64,000 nucleotides of DNA from Thalassovita aquimarina (GTDB lineage: Bacteria > Pseudomonadota > Alphaproteobacteria > Rhodobacterales > Rhodobacteraceae), in assembly GCF_018219815.1 (NCBI RefSeq), contig NZ_JADMKU010000005.1:124001-188000 (forward strand), read 5' to 3'. A program made the translations under genes and the position numbers. Below are positions 26,429-35,189 of this stretch, piece after piece (positions within the stretch are counted from its first letter, which is position 1; each line of letters opens with the position of its first letter). The notes beneath the pieces are model-generated. The model made no database searches and was not told the origin of the DNA. It saw only the letters and a program-made list of their open reading frames with translations.

Positions 26429-26456
26429 TTGCCTTCTGCGCGCGCGCGGCGATAGA
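26429..26456 (+). promoter_or_regulatory. candidate tdk promoter, start-codon-proximal
   Basis: TTGCCT (26429-26434) and GATAGA (26451-26456), spaced 16 bp, stand seven bases before ATG 26464. This is the same geometry as at rimO and the 81-aa gene and predicts a leaderless transcript. Confidence 0.4.
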
Positions 26457-26463
26457 TGCGGCC

Positions 26464-27045
26464 ATGGCTAAGCTCTACTTTCACTATTCGACCATGAATG
26501 CCGGCAAATCGACCGTGCTTTTGCAGGCGTCCTACAACTACCGCGAACGCGGCATGAACACCTACGTGCTGACCGCCGGTTTCGACAACCGCGCCGGAAG
26601 CGGCAAGGTGGCATCGCGTATCGGTATCGACTGCGACGCCGATACCTTCAACGCCGGCGATGATCTTTACGCCAGGGTGGCCGAACGGCTGCAGGACGGC
26701 CCCATTGCCTGCATCTTCATCGACGAATCGCAGTTCCTGGACAAGGATCAGGTCTGGCAACTGGCCCGGGTGGTGGACGACCTGAACGTGCCGGTGATGT
26801 GCTACGGGCTCAGGGTCGATTTCCGCGGCGAATTGTTTCCCGGATCGGCCGCGCTGCTGGCGCTGGCCGATGAAATGCGCGAAGTGCGCACCATCTGCCA
26901 TTGCGGCAAGAAGGCCACGATGGTGGTGCGGATGGGGCCGGACGGCACCGCGCTGAAGGAAGGCGCGCAGGTGCAGATCGGCGGCAACGAAACCTATGTG
27001 TCGCTGTGCCGCCGCCATTGGCGCGACGCGGTGGGCCACCAGTAA
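26464..27045 (+). CDS. tdk: thymidine kinase
   Basis: Phosphorylates thymidine to dTMP with ATP in nucleoside salvage. The 193-aa type II enzyme has the P-loop STMNAGKST (9-17), the DESQF motif in IFIDESQFLD (about 83-92) with the catalytic base, and a zinc site formed by CHCGKKATMVV (around 144-154) and SLCRRHW (about 181-187). The lasso-loop region before the C-terminus is present. No Shine-Dalgarno sequence is visible, in line with the promoter box just upstream. It is a single gene, divergent from the LuxR-type regulator. Confidence 0.95.
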   Translation: MAKLYFHYSTMNAGKSTVLLQASYNYRERGMNTYVLTAGFDNRAGSGKVASRIGIDCDADTFNAGDDLYARVAERLQDGPIACIFIDESQFLDKDQVWQLARVVDDLNVPVMCYGLRVDFRGELFPGSAALLALADEMREVRTICHCGKKATMVVRMGPDGTALKEGAQVQIGGNETYVSLCRRHWRDAVGHQ

Positions 27046-27102
27046 GGCCCGTCGGCCTTCGGCCTTGTTCCGGGCATGACTTCCTGATGAGCGGACGGCA
27101 GC

Positions 27103-28224
27103 TTATGCGCGTTCGACGATCACCGACCCGACCGAATAACCGGCACCGAAGGAACAGATCAGACCGATATCGCCCTGCCTCATGTCCTCGGAATTCTTCG
27201 AGAAGGCGATGATCGACCCGGCCGAGGACGTGTTGGCGTAATCCTGCAGGATATTGGGCTGTTCGCCCGGTTCCGGTTCGCGCCCCAGCACCTTGCGGCC
27301 GATGAAATCGTTCATGCTCTTGTTGGCCTGATGCAGCCACATCCGGCGCAGATCGCCCGGCATCACGCCCTCGTCCGCCATGTGGTTCTGAACATGGGCC
27401 GACACCATCGGCACCACTTCCTTGAACACCTTGCGGCCGTTCTGCATGAACTGCATGTCGCGGCGGTCCTTCACCCCGTCAGGACGGTTGCGGCGCAGGA
27501 AACCGTTGTTGTTGCGGATGTTGTTGGAAAACTGCGTCGCGCAACGGGTCGAACGCACGATCCAGTGATCGCCCTTCGCCTCGTCGGCGCGTTCCAGAAC
27601 CGTCGCCGTGGCCACGTCGCCGAAGATGAAATGGCAATCGCGGTCGCGCCATTCCAGGTGACCGCTGGTGATCTCGGGATTGACCACTATGGCGCGGCGC
27701 ACCGATCCGACGCGGATCATGTCGGCGGCGGCCTGAATGCCGAAGGTGGCCGAGGAACAGGCGACGTTCATGTCGAAGGCAAAGCCGCCTGCGCCCAGTT
27801 CCTTCTGTATCTCGATCGCCACCGCCGGATAGGCCCGTTCCATGTTCGACGCAGCGCAGATCACCAAATCGATGTCTTCACCGCTGCGGCCCGCCTGTTC
27901 CAGGGCGGTCTTGCAGGCCTTCACCGCGATTTCGGTCATGATGCCGGGCTCGTCGTCGCTGCGCTGGCGGAACCGGGGATACATCCGGGTCGGATCCAGG
28001 ATGCCTTCCTTTTCCAGCACGTAGCGCTGTTCGATGCCCGAGGCCTTGAAGATGAACTCGGGCGAGGAATACTCCTTCGCCGCGACCTCGCCCGCCGCGA
28101 TCGCCTCGGCGTTTTCGGCGTTGTAAAGGTCAACATAGGCGTTGAACGCCTCGACCAGTTCTTCGTTGGTGATGATTTCCGGCGGGGTAAAAACCCCGGT
28201 CCCGGTGATCGCAGGAATATGCAT
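27103..28224 (-). CDS. beta-ketoacyl-ACP synthase III-like protein (long FabH type)
   Basis: A 373-aa thiolase-fold condensing enzyme. Catalytic residues are visible as Cys156 (VACSSATFG), His298 (WLHQANKSMND) and Asn331 (YANTSSAGS). It is ~50 residues longer than housekeeping FabH and carries an N-terminal insertion (about 25-75, with EAFNAYVDLYNAENAEAIAA) and a basic middle loop (NNNGFLRRNRPDG). It probably initiates fatty-acid or related acyl chains, or makes a specialised beta-keto acyl compound; whether it is the main FabH is uncertain because plsX and ACP genes are not nearby. ATG 28224 gives the usual start MHIPAITGTG; the upstream extension is not conserved. Confidence 0.82.
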   Translation of the reverse strand: MHIPAITGTGVFTPPEIITNEELVEAFNAYVDLYNAENAEAIAAGEVAAKEYSSPEFIFKASGIEQRYVLEKEGILDPTRMYPRFRQRSDDEPGIMTEIAVKACKTALEQAGRSGEDIDLVICAASNMERAYPAVAIEIQKELGAGGFAFDMNVACSSATFGIQAAADMIRVGSVRRAIVVNPEITSGHLEWRDRDCHFIFGDVATATVLERADEAKGDHWIVRSTRCATQFSNNIRNNNGFLRRNRPDGVKDRRDMQFMQNGRKVFKEVVPMVSAHVQNHMADEGVMPGDLRRMWLHQANKSMNDFIGRKVLGREPEPGEQPNILQDYANTSSAGSIIAFSKNSEDMRQGDIGLICSFGAGYSVGSVIVERA

Positions 28225-28306
28225 CTGACCCCCCAGAAAACGAGGTGTCCAGAACATCCCAGACAGGTTGCAGCGTCAACCCTTACCGCAGGGGAAAGTG
28301 CCGGAA

Positions 28307-29269
28307 TCAAACCCTGTTCGGCGGCGTTTCCCCGGCAAAGAAGGCCTGCAGATTGCCCAGTGCCATCATCCCCATCCCTGTGCGCACTTCCAACGCGGCG
28401 GTGCCCAGATGCGGCAACAGCGTGACGTTGGAGAGCCCGCGCAGCGCCTCGGGCACCTCGGGTTCGAATTCGTAGACATCCAGCCCGGCACCACCGATCC
28501 GGCCCTCCCGCAGCGCCTCGGTCAACGCGGTTTCATCCACCACGTTGCCGCGGGCGATGTTGATCAGATGCGCGTGTTCCTGCATGGCGGCCAGAAAATC
28601 AGCCCCGATCAAATACATCGTTTCCGGCCCGCCGGGCACAGCGATCACGATGAAATCGGAACGCCGCGCCAGTTCCTCGAGGCTCACCTGATGGGCAGGA
28701 AAATCCACCGCCTTTTCCGACCGGTTGGTGTAAAGAACCTCCATCCCGAAGCCGTGATGGCACCGCCGCGCGATGGCCTCGCCGATCCGGCCCATGCCGA
28801 TGATGCCGACGGTCTTGCCGCTGACATGCAGACCCAGAAACTGGGTAGGATGCCAGCCCTGCCACTGCCCCGATCGCACCAACCGTTCACCTTCGGCCGC
28901 GCGCCGCGCGCTCATCAAAAGCAGAGTCATCGCGATATCGGCGGTGGCATCGGTCACGGCGCCGGGGGTATTCGTCACCGTCACCCCGTGATCCGCCGCC
29001 GCCGCGACGTCGATATGGTCGACACCGACCCCGAAATTCGCCAGCATACGGCAACGCGGGCGGCCGAACTCGGCGAAGATCTCGGCGGAAAACCGATCCC
29101 CCAACGTCGGCATCATGCCATCGTAGAGCGCCAGCGCCGAGCGCATTTCGGACGCGCTCATCGGCGTGTTGCTGGCACGATGCTCGACATCGAACAGCTC
29201 TTCGGCCCGCGCCACCACCTGCGCCGGCATCGGACGGGTAATCAGCACCCTGGGATTCTTGCGCCTCAA
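28307..29269 (-). CDS. D-isomer-specific 2-hydroxyacid dehydrogenase (glyoxylate/hydroxypyruvate reductase type)
   Basis: A 320-aa NAD(P)H-dependent reductase. The Rossmann motif GIIGMGRIG (about 155-163) and the catalytic Arg (NIARGNVVD, about 237-245), Glu (YEFEPEVP, near 268) and His (LPHLGTAA, about 286) are all present. The sequence is closest in style to glyoxylate/hydroxypyruvate reductases (NTPGAVTDATADIAMTLLL, about 99-117). The start is TTG 29269, overlapping the csaA stop in a TTGA arrangement, with GGGAGG placed six bases upstream; the next ATG (29230) would remove the first strand. It is the last gene of proC-csaA-dehydrogenase. Confidence 0.87.
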   Translation of the reverse strand: MRRKNPRVLITRPMPAQVVARAEELFDVEHRASNTPMSASEMRSALALYDGMMPTLGDRFSAEIFAEFGRPRCRMLANFGVGVDHIDVAAAADHGVTVTNTPGAVTDATADIAMTLLLMSARRAAEGERLVRSGQWQGWHPTQFLGLHVSGKTVGIIGMGRIGEAIARRCHHGFGMEVLYTNRSEKAVDFPAHQVSLEELARRSDFIVIAVPGGPETMYLIGADFLAAMQEHAHLINIARGNVVDETALTEALREGRIGGAGLDVYEFEPEVPEALRGLSNVTLLPHLGTAALEVRTGMGMMALGNLQAFFAGETPPNRV

Positions 29270-29604
29270 TGCATCCTCCCGCCCAAGGGAACGTCCTGAT
29301 CGGGCGACAGCAGAACGATGTCGCCCTTGGTGTCGGGCAGGCCCAGCACCAGAACCTCGGACATGAACTTGCCGATCTGGCGCGGCGGGAAATTGACCAC
29401 CGCCATCACATGCTTGCCGGTCAGGCTTTCGGGCGTGTAATGCGCCGTCACCTGGGCCGAGGTCTTTTTCTCGCCGATCTCATCCCCGAAATCGATCCAC
29501 ATCTTGATCGCGGGTCTACGCGCTTCCGGATAGGGTTCGGCCCGCACCACGCGGCCCACCCGGATATCGACCTTCATGAAGTCGTCGAAGCTGATCTCAG
29601 CCAT
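29266..29604 (-). CDS. csaA: CsaA-type tRNA-binding protein
   Basis: A 112-aa protein that is a single OB-fold EMAP-II/tRNA-binding domain. Visible signatures are FMKVDIRVGRVVRAEPYPEA (9-28), IGEKKTSAQVTAHYTPESL (43-61) and VVNFPPRQIGKFMSEVLVLG (69-88). B. subtilis CsaA is reported to bind tRNA and to act as a secretion-related chaperone. It overlaps the end of proC by 8 bp and the start of the dehydrogenase gene by 4 bp, so the three genes are tightly coupled. No functional link between the three products is obvious. Confidence 0.88.
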   Translation of the reverse strand: MAEISFDDFMKVDIRVGRVVRAEPYPEARRPAIKMWIDFGDEIGEKKTSAQVTAHYTPESLTGKHVMAVVNFPPRQIGKFMSEVLVLGLPDTKGDIVLLSPDQDVPLGGRMH

Positions 29605-30412
29605 TGGCGAGCTCCCTCGACCGGTCGGCCCCCGCCTTGACGGCGCGCCGCAGCAGCACCGGGAAACCGGTTTCCTCGTCCATCAGCACTTCCAGCGCCG
29701 CCTGGGTGGTGCCGTTCGGGCTGGTGACGTTGACGCGCAGCTGCGCCGGGTCTTCCTCGGCTTGTTCCGCCAGCGCCCCGGCCCCGGCAACCGTCGCCTT
29801 GGCCAGCCGCATCGCCAGGTCCGCCGACAGGCCCTGCGCTTCACCCGCAGCGGCAAGCGTTTCGATCAGGTGGAACACATAGGCCGGGCCGGACCCGGAG
29901 ACACCTGTCACCGCGTCCATCTGGTCTTCGCCCTCCAGCCGCACCACCTGGCCGACCGCGCTCAGCAATCCTTCGGCCATGTCGAGAGCCTCGCCCGACA
30001 CATGCGCATTGCCGATGATCGCGGTGATGCCGCGGCCGACGGCGGCGGGGGTGTTGGGCATCGCCCGCACGATCGGGGTCCGATTCCCCAGCACCTCTTC
30101 GAATTTCGCAATCGGGGTGCCCGCGGCGACCGACACGAAAACCGTTTCACCATTGCCCATCGCCGCCAGCACCGGCAACGCATCGCCCATCATCTGCGGC
30201 TTCACCGCGACCAGCACCACGGCGGGGTTTTCGGGCAGATCGGCGTTGATATTTACTCCGGTGGAGCGAAGCCACTCGGACGGGTTCGGATCGATGACCC
30301 AGACGGACCCGGTCGGCAACCCCTGGTTCAACCAGCCGGCCAGCATCGCCGACCCCATCTTGCCACAGCCCAGCAGCACCAGCCCGCCATCGGCGACGTG
30401 ATCCATATTCAT
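29597..30412 (-). CDS. proC: pyrroline-5-carboxylate reductase
   Basis: Reduces pyrroline-5-carboxylate to proline, the last step of proline synthesis. The 271-aa protein has the dinucleotide motif LVLLGCGKMGSAMLAGWL (11-28) and the C-terminal signature VTGVSGSGPAYVFHLIETL (about 162-180) followed by NVTSPNGTTQAAL, both diagnostic. ATG 30412 is preceded by AAGGGG; ATG 30406 would remove two residues. It is the first gene of a three-gene overlapped group and follows the YbjN gene in the same direction. Confidence 0.92.
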   Translation of the reverse strand: MNMDHVADGGLVLLGCGKMGSAMLAGWLNQGLPTGSVWVIDPNPSEWLRSTGVNINADLPENPAVVLVAVKPQMMGDALPVLAAMGNGETVFVSVAAGTPIAKFEEVLGNRTPIVRAMPNTPAAVGRGITAIIGNAHVSGEALDMAEGLLSAVGQVVRLEGEDQMDAVTGVSGSGPAYVFHLIETLAAAGEAQGLSADLAMRLAKATVAGAGALAEQAEEDPAQLRVNVTSPNGTTQAALEVLMDEETGFPVLLRRAVKAGADRSRELANG

Positions 30413-30452
30413 GTCATACCCCTTGCCCGTTGTTTCCGGTTCGGGGGAAGGT

Positions 30453-30953
30453 TTACGCGCGGCCGTAGGCCTCTGCAATGGCGACCTGCATTGCGTCGTC
30501 GGTGGTGCGGTTGCCCCACACGACCAGCTGAATCGCCGGGTAGTAGCGTTCGGCGCTCAGCACCGCGGCGTTGATCATGGTGTCGATCTGTTCGGCGCAG
30601 GCTTCCTGCCCGCCCGCCAGCACCAGACCGTAGCGATAAACCATCAGGTCCTGTTCGGCCCAGAAGGTGAACGATCCGGCCCAGCATTGGTCGTTGATCG
30701 CGTTCAACGTCTCGTAAACCGCCGGGACACGATCCTTGGGCGGTTCCATTTCGAAGGTACAGATCAACCGCAGCGTTTCGTCATAGGCCGACCAGGCCAG
30801 CGTCAATGTATAGGTGCGCCACTGACCATCGACCGACATGGAAATCTGGTCATCGCCGATCCGGTCAAAATCCCACTGATGATGCACGGCGATGTATTCG
30901 ACGATGTCGATGGGGTGAAGATCTTCCTGCATGAACTGCTCGGACAAAGCCAT
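30453..30953 (-). CDS. YbjN domain-containing protein
   Basis: A 166-aa soluble protein of the YbjN/type III secretion chaperone-like fold. Recognisable parts are IDIVEYIAVHHQWDFDRIGD (15-34), TLTLAWSAYDETLRLICTF (about 49-67) and a helical second half (AVYETLNAINDQCW). In enterobacteria YbjN affects motility and stress phenotypes, and the fold often binds proteins; no specific role can be given here. It starts at ATG 30953 with AGAGGTGGCGTC upstream. It is in the same direction as proC, 40 bp ahead, so proC may depend on its promoter. Confidence 0.87.
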   Translation of the reverse strand: MALSEQFMQEDLHPIDIVEYIAVHHQWDFDRIGDDQISMSVDGQWRTYTLTLAWSAYDETLRLICTFEMEPPKDRVPAVYETLNAINDQCWAGSFTFWAEQDLMVYRYGLVLAGGQEACAEQIDTMINAAVLSAERYYPAIQLVVWGNRTTDDAMQVAIAEAYGRA

Positions 30954-31347
30954 GACGCCACCTCTTTTCTGCTCGACTCCGGGGCGTGGCAGCGCCCCAA
31001 GCGCTTGTTGCCTGCTCTAAGGATCGGGGACGTGTCCCCCGTCCTTACTAGATATGGTGGGCCTCTAAAGATTGGCTGTAAAGCTAAATTTTGGGGATAA
31101 CCGCAATAAGTTGTGGATGGATTACACCTATCCGCCGAATATTGAGGCAAAGCCGCATCCCGAAAAAATGAGGATTTTCGCGTCACCCGCGAATCCTGCC
31201 AACCGGGTTTTCCCCAGAGATTCTTTGACCTGACGCAAGGTTAAGGAAAATCATCTGGGTTAAGAAATTTGCGCGTGCCAAGGGCCGGGAGGGCCGTTAG
31301 AAATTTACTCCGCCCGAGAACCGCACGCGTTTATTGGGAGAGGAAAT
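30954..31347. other. intergenic region between divergent YbjN and cytochrome c genes
   Basis: No gene is supported in these 394 bp. A short hairpin GGGGAC-GT-GTCCCC (31026-31039) stands in the first third. The second half is AT-richer and holds TTGACC (31226-31231) with two AAGGTTAAGG/GGGTTAAG-like tracts downstream, a possible promoter region for the cytochrome gene. GGAGAGGAAAT before 31348 is its ribosome site. Confidence 0.5.
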
Positions 31348-31773
31348 ATGACGAAAAGTTTTACACGGTGGGTTGCCCTGTTTTCGATTGGCCTGGGCAT
31401 TGCCGGCTCCGCTAATGCCGCCGGCATGTCGCTCGGGGAATTCGAATATCAGAACAGCTGCGCCCAGTGTCACGGCATGGACGCCAAGGGCGATGGGCCG
31501 GTTACATCGTTTCTGCGCAACGTTCCGCCGGACCTGACGATGCTGCAGCAAAACAATGACGGCGTATTTCCTTTCGCCAGCGTCTACGCGGTGATCGACG
31601 GCAGCGCCCAGGTCGACGTGCATGGCCGCGACATGCCGCTTTGGGGCAACCGCTACAGGAAACGGGTCGCCAACGACCCCGACGGCGACTTTTCGCCCGC
31701 TGACACGGAAATGTATGTGCACACGCGAATACTCGCGCTGATCGACTATCTCGCCTCGGTGCAAGCCAAGTAG
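31348..31773 (+). CDS. periplasmic c-type cytochrome
   Basis: A 141-aa monohaem cytochrome. A Sec signal peptide (residues 1-24, cleavage likely after SANA) is followed by the haem-binding CAQCH (38-42) and a probable axial methionine in GRDMPLWGNRY (about 95-105). It resembles the single-domain cytochromes that carry electrons to oxidases or dehydrogenases. The C-terminal YVHTRILALIDYLASVQ helix matches the last helix of class I cytochromes. GGAGAGG before ATG 31348 is a strong ribosome site. It stands alone, so its redox partner is not evident. Confidence 0.9.
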   Translation: MTKSFTRWVALFSIGLGIAGSANAAGMSLGEFEYQNSCAQCHGMDAKGDGPVTSFLRNVPPDLTMLQQNNDGVFPFASVYAVIDGSAQVDVHGRDMPLWGNRYRKRVANDPDGDFSPADTEMYVHTRILALIDYLASVQAK

Positions 31774-31823
31774 GCGAAGGCCGCCGATCCCGTTGCATGC
31801 GCGGTCACGCGCCTGAGCCTCAC

Positions 31824-31853
31824 GCCGGGGCCGTCATCAGAGACGGCCCCGGC
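31824..31853. terminator. hairpin between convergent cytochrome c and UbiK genes
   Basis: GCCGGGGCCGTC (31824-31835) pairs perfectly with GACGGCCCCGGC (31842-31853), loop ATCAGA. There is no U-tract on either strand, but the location between two converging stops fits a shared terminator. Confidence 0.6.
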
Positions 31854-31890
31854 AATATGTCCGGCCGGACCGTTCGCCGACCCGGCGACC

Positions 31891-32136
31891 TTAGTCCGCA
31901 GCTTTTTCCAGCGCTTCGATTCGCGCCTTCAGCGCGTCGTTTTCTTCCCGCGCCTTCTGCGCCATCGCGCGGACGGCCTCGAATTCTTCGCGGGTGACGA
32001 AATCGCGGTCGGCCAGCCAGCGATCGACAAGGCTTTTCGCGGCGTTTTCCGCTTCATCCTTGGCGCCCTGTGCCACGCCCATCGCGTTGGTCATCAACTG
32101 CGACATATCGTCAAAAAATTTGTTGCGCGTCTGCAT
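31891..32136 (-). CDS. ubiK: UbiK/BMFP family accessory factor
   Basis: An 81-aa, highly charged coiled-coil protein of the YqiC/BMFP family. In E. coli UbiK assists ubiquinone biosynthesis under oxic conditions, linking Ubi enzymes to lipids. The N-terminal amphipathic stretch KFFDDMSQLMTNAMGVAQG (6-24) and the C-terminal coiled coil REEFEAVRAMAQKAREENDA (48-67) are both seen. ATG 32136 has GGAGAG at the right distance; a GTG at 32148 would add four residues but lacks a ribosome site. It is divergent from lgt. Confidence 0.8.
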   Translation of the reverse strand: MQTRNKFFDDMSQLMTNAMGVAQGAKDEAENAAKSLVDRWLADRDFVTREEFEAVRAMAQKAREENDALKARIEALEKAAD

Positions 32137-32163
32137 GTGGCTCTCCACCGTTACACTTGCCCC

Positions 32164-32170
32164 CTATATG
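32164..32170 (+). promoter_or_regulatory. CTATATG -10-like box upstream of lgt
   Basis: CTATATG at 32164-32170 matches the box at rimO (4496-4502) and trxB (37089-37095). It lies 62 bp before lgt. A matching -35 is not convincing, so this is a tentative promoter call. Confidence 0.35.
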
Positions 32171-32232
32171 GGCTGCATCGCAGAAGTTCACAAGGTTGAC
32201 TTCCCGGTTCAGGCAAAGGCACACAGTCGCAC

Positions 32233-33120
32233 ATGCAGGCCATGATCCCCTTCCCCGACATCTCGCCCGAGATTTTCACCATCACGCTGTTTGGCGTGGA
32301 ATTCGCGCTGCGCTGGTACGCGCTGGCCTACATCGCCGGCATCCTGATCGGCTGGCGGCTGATCGTGGCCGCGGTGAAGCGCCCCCGGCTCTGGCCCGGC
32401 GACACATCGCCGATGACGCCCGAACAGATCGAGGAATTGCTCAGCTGGATCATCGTGGGCGTGATCCTCGGCGGGCGGCTGGGCTACGTGATGTTCTACA
32501 AACCGGTCTATTACCTGCGCCACCCGCAGGAAATCCTGATGGTCTGGCAGGGCGGCATGTCCTTCCACGGCGGCTTCCTCGGCGTGGTCATCGTGGCGCT
32601 GATCTTCGCCGCGCGCTACAAGGTGCCGCGCCTGTCGCTGGGCGACAGCCTCGCGCTGGCGGCGCCGGCCGGGCTGATGCTGGGCCGGATCGCCAATTTC
32701 ATCAATGCCGAACTGTGGGGCCGCCCGACCGACCTGCCCTGGGGCGTGGCCTTCCCCGGCGCCTCGGCGCAGACTTGCGACGGCGTCGTCGGCATCTGCG
32801 CCCGCCATCCCTCGCAGCTTTACGAGGCGGCGCTGGAAGGGATAGTGCTGGGCACGTTGCTGCTGTGGCTGGCATTCCGCCGCGGCGGGTTGAAAGTGCC
32901 GGGCCAGATCATGGGCCTGTTCATCGCGGGATACGGACTTGCCCGGTTCATCGTGGAATTCTTCCGTCAGGCCGACGATCAATTCATCAGCGTCGACAAC
33001 CCGATGGGGTACGTGCTGCAACTGGGGCCGGCAGGGGTCACGATGGGGCAATTGCTGTCGCTGCCGATGCTGATCCTCGGGCTGGTCATCGTCGCCTATG
33101 CGAGACGGCGCGCCGCATGA
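32233..33120 (+). CDS. lgt: prolipoprotein diacylglyceryl transferase
   Basis: Inner-membrane enzyme that moves diacylglycerol from phosphatidylglycerol to the lipobox cysteine, the first step of lipoprotein maturation. The 295-aa protein has seven or so membrane helices. Signature residues are in [17 protein letters not shown] (26-42), [12 protein letters not shown] (about 75-86), [11 protein letters not shown] (about 106-116, essential His) and [16 protein letters not shown] (about 150-165). HPSQLYEA (about 194-201) completes the family pattern. ATG 32233 gives a normal start. The stop overlaps the start of the next gene (ATGA), opening a three-gene operon. Several lipoproteins in this window would be its substrates. 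Confidence 0.95.
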   Translation: MQAMIPFPDISPEIFTITLFGVEFALRWYALAYIAGILIGWRLIVAAVKRPRLWPGDTSPMTPEQIEELLSWIIVGVILGGRLGYVMFYKPVYYLRHPQEILMVWQGGMSFHGGFLGVVIVALIFAARYKVPRLSLGDSLALAAPAGLMLGRIANFINAELWGRPTDLPWGVAFPGASAQTCDGVVGICARHPSQLYEAALEGIVLGTLLLWLAFRRGGLKVPGQIMGLFIAGYGLARFIVEFFRQADDQFISVDNPMGYVLQLGPAGVTMGQLLSLPMLILGLVIVAYARRRAA

Positions 33121-34175
33121 CCGGCATGCGCGATCACCTTCTGGCGCGCATGGAAGCCAGCGGCCCGATGACGGTGGCCGATTACATGGCCGATTGCCTG
33201 CTGCATCCGACGCTTGGTTACTACACAACGCGCGATCCGCTCGGCGCGGCGGGCGATTTCACCACGGCGCCGGAAATCAGCCAGATGTTCGGCGAACTAG
33301 TCGGGCTGGCGCTGGCGCAGGCCTGGATCGATCAGGGCCAACCGGCGCCTTTCGTGCTGGCCGAGGCCGGACCGGGCCGTGGGACGCTGATGGCCGACAT
33401 CCTACGCGCGACCCGCGCCGTTCCGGGATTTCACGACGCGATGCAACTGCACCTGATCGAAGCCTCGCCGGTGCTGCGCGACAAGCAGCGCGAAACCATC
33501 GGCCGCGACGCCACGTGGCTCGACAGCATTGCCGACCTGCCCGAATTGCCGCTGTTCTTCGTCGCCAACGAATTCTTCGACGCGCTGCCGATCCGGCAAT
33601 TCGTCCGCGACGGCGCGGGCTGGCGCGAAAGACGGGTGATGGCCGAGAACGGAAAGCTGGGTTTCGCGCTTGGCGGCGTGGCGCCGGTCGAGGTGCTGCA
33701 CTACCGGCTGGAAGACACCAAGGACGGCGATCTGGTGGAACTCTGCCCGGCAGCGCCCGGGCTGGCAGCAGAAATCGGACGCCGGATCGAATCCCACGGC
33801 GGCGCGGCACTGATCTTCGATTACGGCGACTGGCGCTCGCTGGGGGACACGCTGCAGGCGGTGCAGGCGCATGAAAAAGTGGGACCGCTGGACGCGCCGG
33901 GCGCGTCCGACCTGACCGCCCATGTGGATTTCGAAGCTCTGGCCATTGCCACCCCTTCGGCCCATACCAAACTGACCGCGCAGGGGGTGTTCCTGGAACG
34001 GCTGGGCATCACCGCGCGGGCGCAGGCCCTGGCGGCACGCTTGCAGGGCGATGCGCTGGAAAACCTGATCGCCGCACATCGGCGCTTGACGCACCCGCAG
34101 GAAATGGGGACGCTCTTCAAGGTGCTTGGATTCTACCCGACAACCCAGATAGCCCCGCCCGGATTTGACACATGA
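33117..34175 (+). CDS. MidA/NDUFAF7 family SAM-dependent methyltransferase
   Basis: A 352-aa class I methyltransferase related to mitochondrial NDUFAF7, which dimethylates an arginine of complex I subunit NDUFS2. Typical blocks are [20 protein letters not shown] (18-37), [18 protein letters not shown] (about 46-63), [18 protein letters not shown] (82-99, SAM site) and [16 protein letters not shown] (about 142-157). [10 protein letters not shown] and HVDFEAL near 245-275 are also family features. It overlaps lgt by four bases and pgeF by four bases, so all three are co-translated. A complex I role is inferred from the family; nuo genes are not in the window. Confidence 0.88.
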   Translation: MTGMRDHLLARMEASGPMTVADYMADCLLHPTLGYYTTRDPLGAAGDFTTAPEISQMFGELVGLALAQAWIDQGQPAPFVLAEAGPGRGTLMADILRATRAVPGFHDAMQLHLIEASPVLRDKQRETIGRDATWLDSIADLPELPLFFVANEFFDALPIRQFVRDGAGWRERRVMAENGKLGFALGGVAPVEVLHYRLEDTKDGDLVELCPAAPGLAAEIGRRIESHGGAALIFDYGDWRSLGDTLQAVQAHEKVGPLDAPGASDLTAHVDFEALAIATPSAHTKLTAQGVFLERLGITARAQALAARLQGDALENLIAAHRRLTHPQEMGTLFKVLGFYPTTQIAPPGFDT

Positions 34176-34927
34176 CCCTGGAAATTCTGACCTCCGACCT
34201 GCTGGCCCAGACCAGGCATGGTTTCTTCACCCGCAGGGGCGGCGCGTCCTCGGGCGTTTTCGCCGGGCTGAACTGCGGCCAGGGGTCGTCGGATCAGTCC
34301 GAAATCGTCGAAATCAACCGCACCCGGGTGGCACGGGCGATGGAAGTTCCGCTTTCCCATCTGGTCACGGTGCATCAGGTCCATTCCGCCAAGGTCGCGC
34401 AGGTCGACGGCCCGTTGACCACCCGGCCCGAAGCAGACGCCATCGTCACCGCCACCCCAGGCCTTGCCCTGTCGGTGCTGACCGCCGATTGCCAGCCGGT
34501 GCTGTTCGCCGACCGCAAGGCCGGCGTCATCGGAGCCGCCCATGCCGGTTGGCGCGGCGCGCTTGATGGCATCCTTGAGGCGACGCTCGACGCGATGGAG
34601 GCGTTGGGTGCCAACCGTGCCGACACCGTCGCCGCGATCGGTCCGACGATCAGCCAGCGCGCCTATGAGGTCGGGCCAGAATTCCTGGACGATTTCCTTG
34701 TCGAAGACCCGACGAATTCCCGCTTCTTCGCCAATGGCAACGGCGACCGCTACCTGTTCGACCTGCCCGCCTTCGGGCTGCATCGGCTGCGCCAGGCCGG
34801 AATCGGCGATGCCGAATGGATCCGCCATTGCACCTATTCCGACCCGGCCCGGTTCTTTTCCTACCGCCGCGCCACCCATGAGGGCGAAGCGGATTACGGA
34901 CGACTGATTTCCTCCATTCTCCTTTAA
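34172..34927 (+). CDS. pgeF: purine nucleoside phosphorylase/peptidoglycan editing factor (laccase domain)
   Basis: A 251-aa member of the YfiH/DUF152 family, described both as a broad purine nucleoside phosphorylase and adenosine deaminase and as a factor that edits peptidoglycan precursors. The zinc site is visible as His71 (VTVHQVHS), Cys107 (LTADCQPVLF) and His124 (AAHAGWRGAL). The C-terminal HCTYSDPARFFSYRR is also conserved. The start overlaps the methyltransferase stop (ATGA). Third gene of the lgt operon; this three-gene order is common in the group. Confidence 0.9.
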   Translation: MTLEILTSDLLAQTRHGFFTRRGGASSGVFAGLNCGQGSSDQSEIVEINRTRVARAMEVPLSHLVTVHQVHSAKVAQVDGPLTTRPEADAIVTATPGLALSVLTADCQPVLFADRKAGVIGAAHAGWRGALDGILEATLDAMEALGANRADTVAAIGPTISQRAYEVGPEFLDDFLVEDPTNSRFFANGNGDRYLFDLPAFGLHRLRQAGIGDAEWIRHCTYSDPARFFSYRRATHEGEADYGRLISSILL

Positions 34928-35189
34928 CGCGACTGGTTTTCGCCGCAATCACGGGTCGGATGAAACCGGGCCCGACGACGCCGCATTCTGGGATCAGAGG
35001 CACGGCCAAAAACTATTTTATACAAGCACTTTCAATGACTTGAGATTTTTCGTGAACAATAACGCCAAAACGGCGGGATTTCACCAAATTGCCGCATTTG
35101 CCGCCGCCTCTGCCCAATCATGGCCGCAATGAAAGATCATGTTTGAAACAAGCAACACGCTTCCGGTGCAACGAGTAGGAATTGATAAA

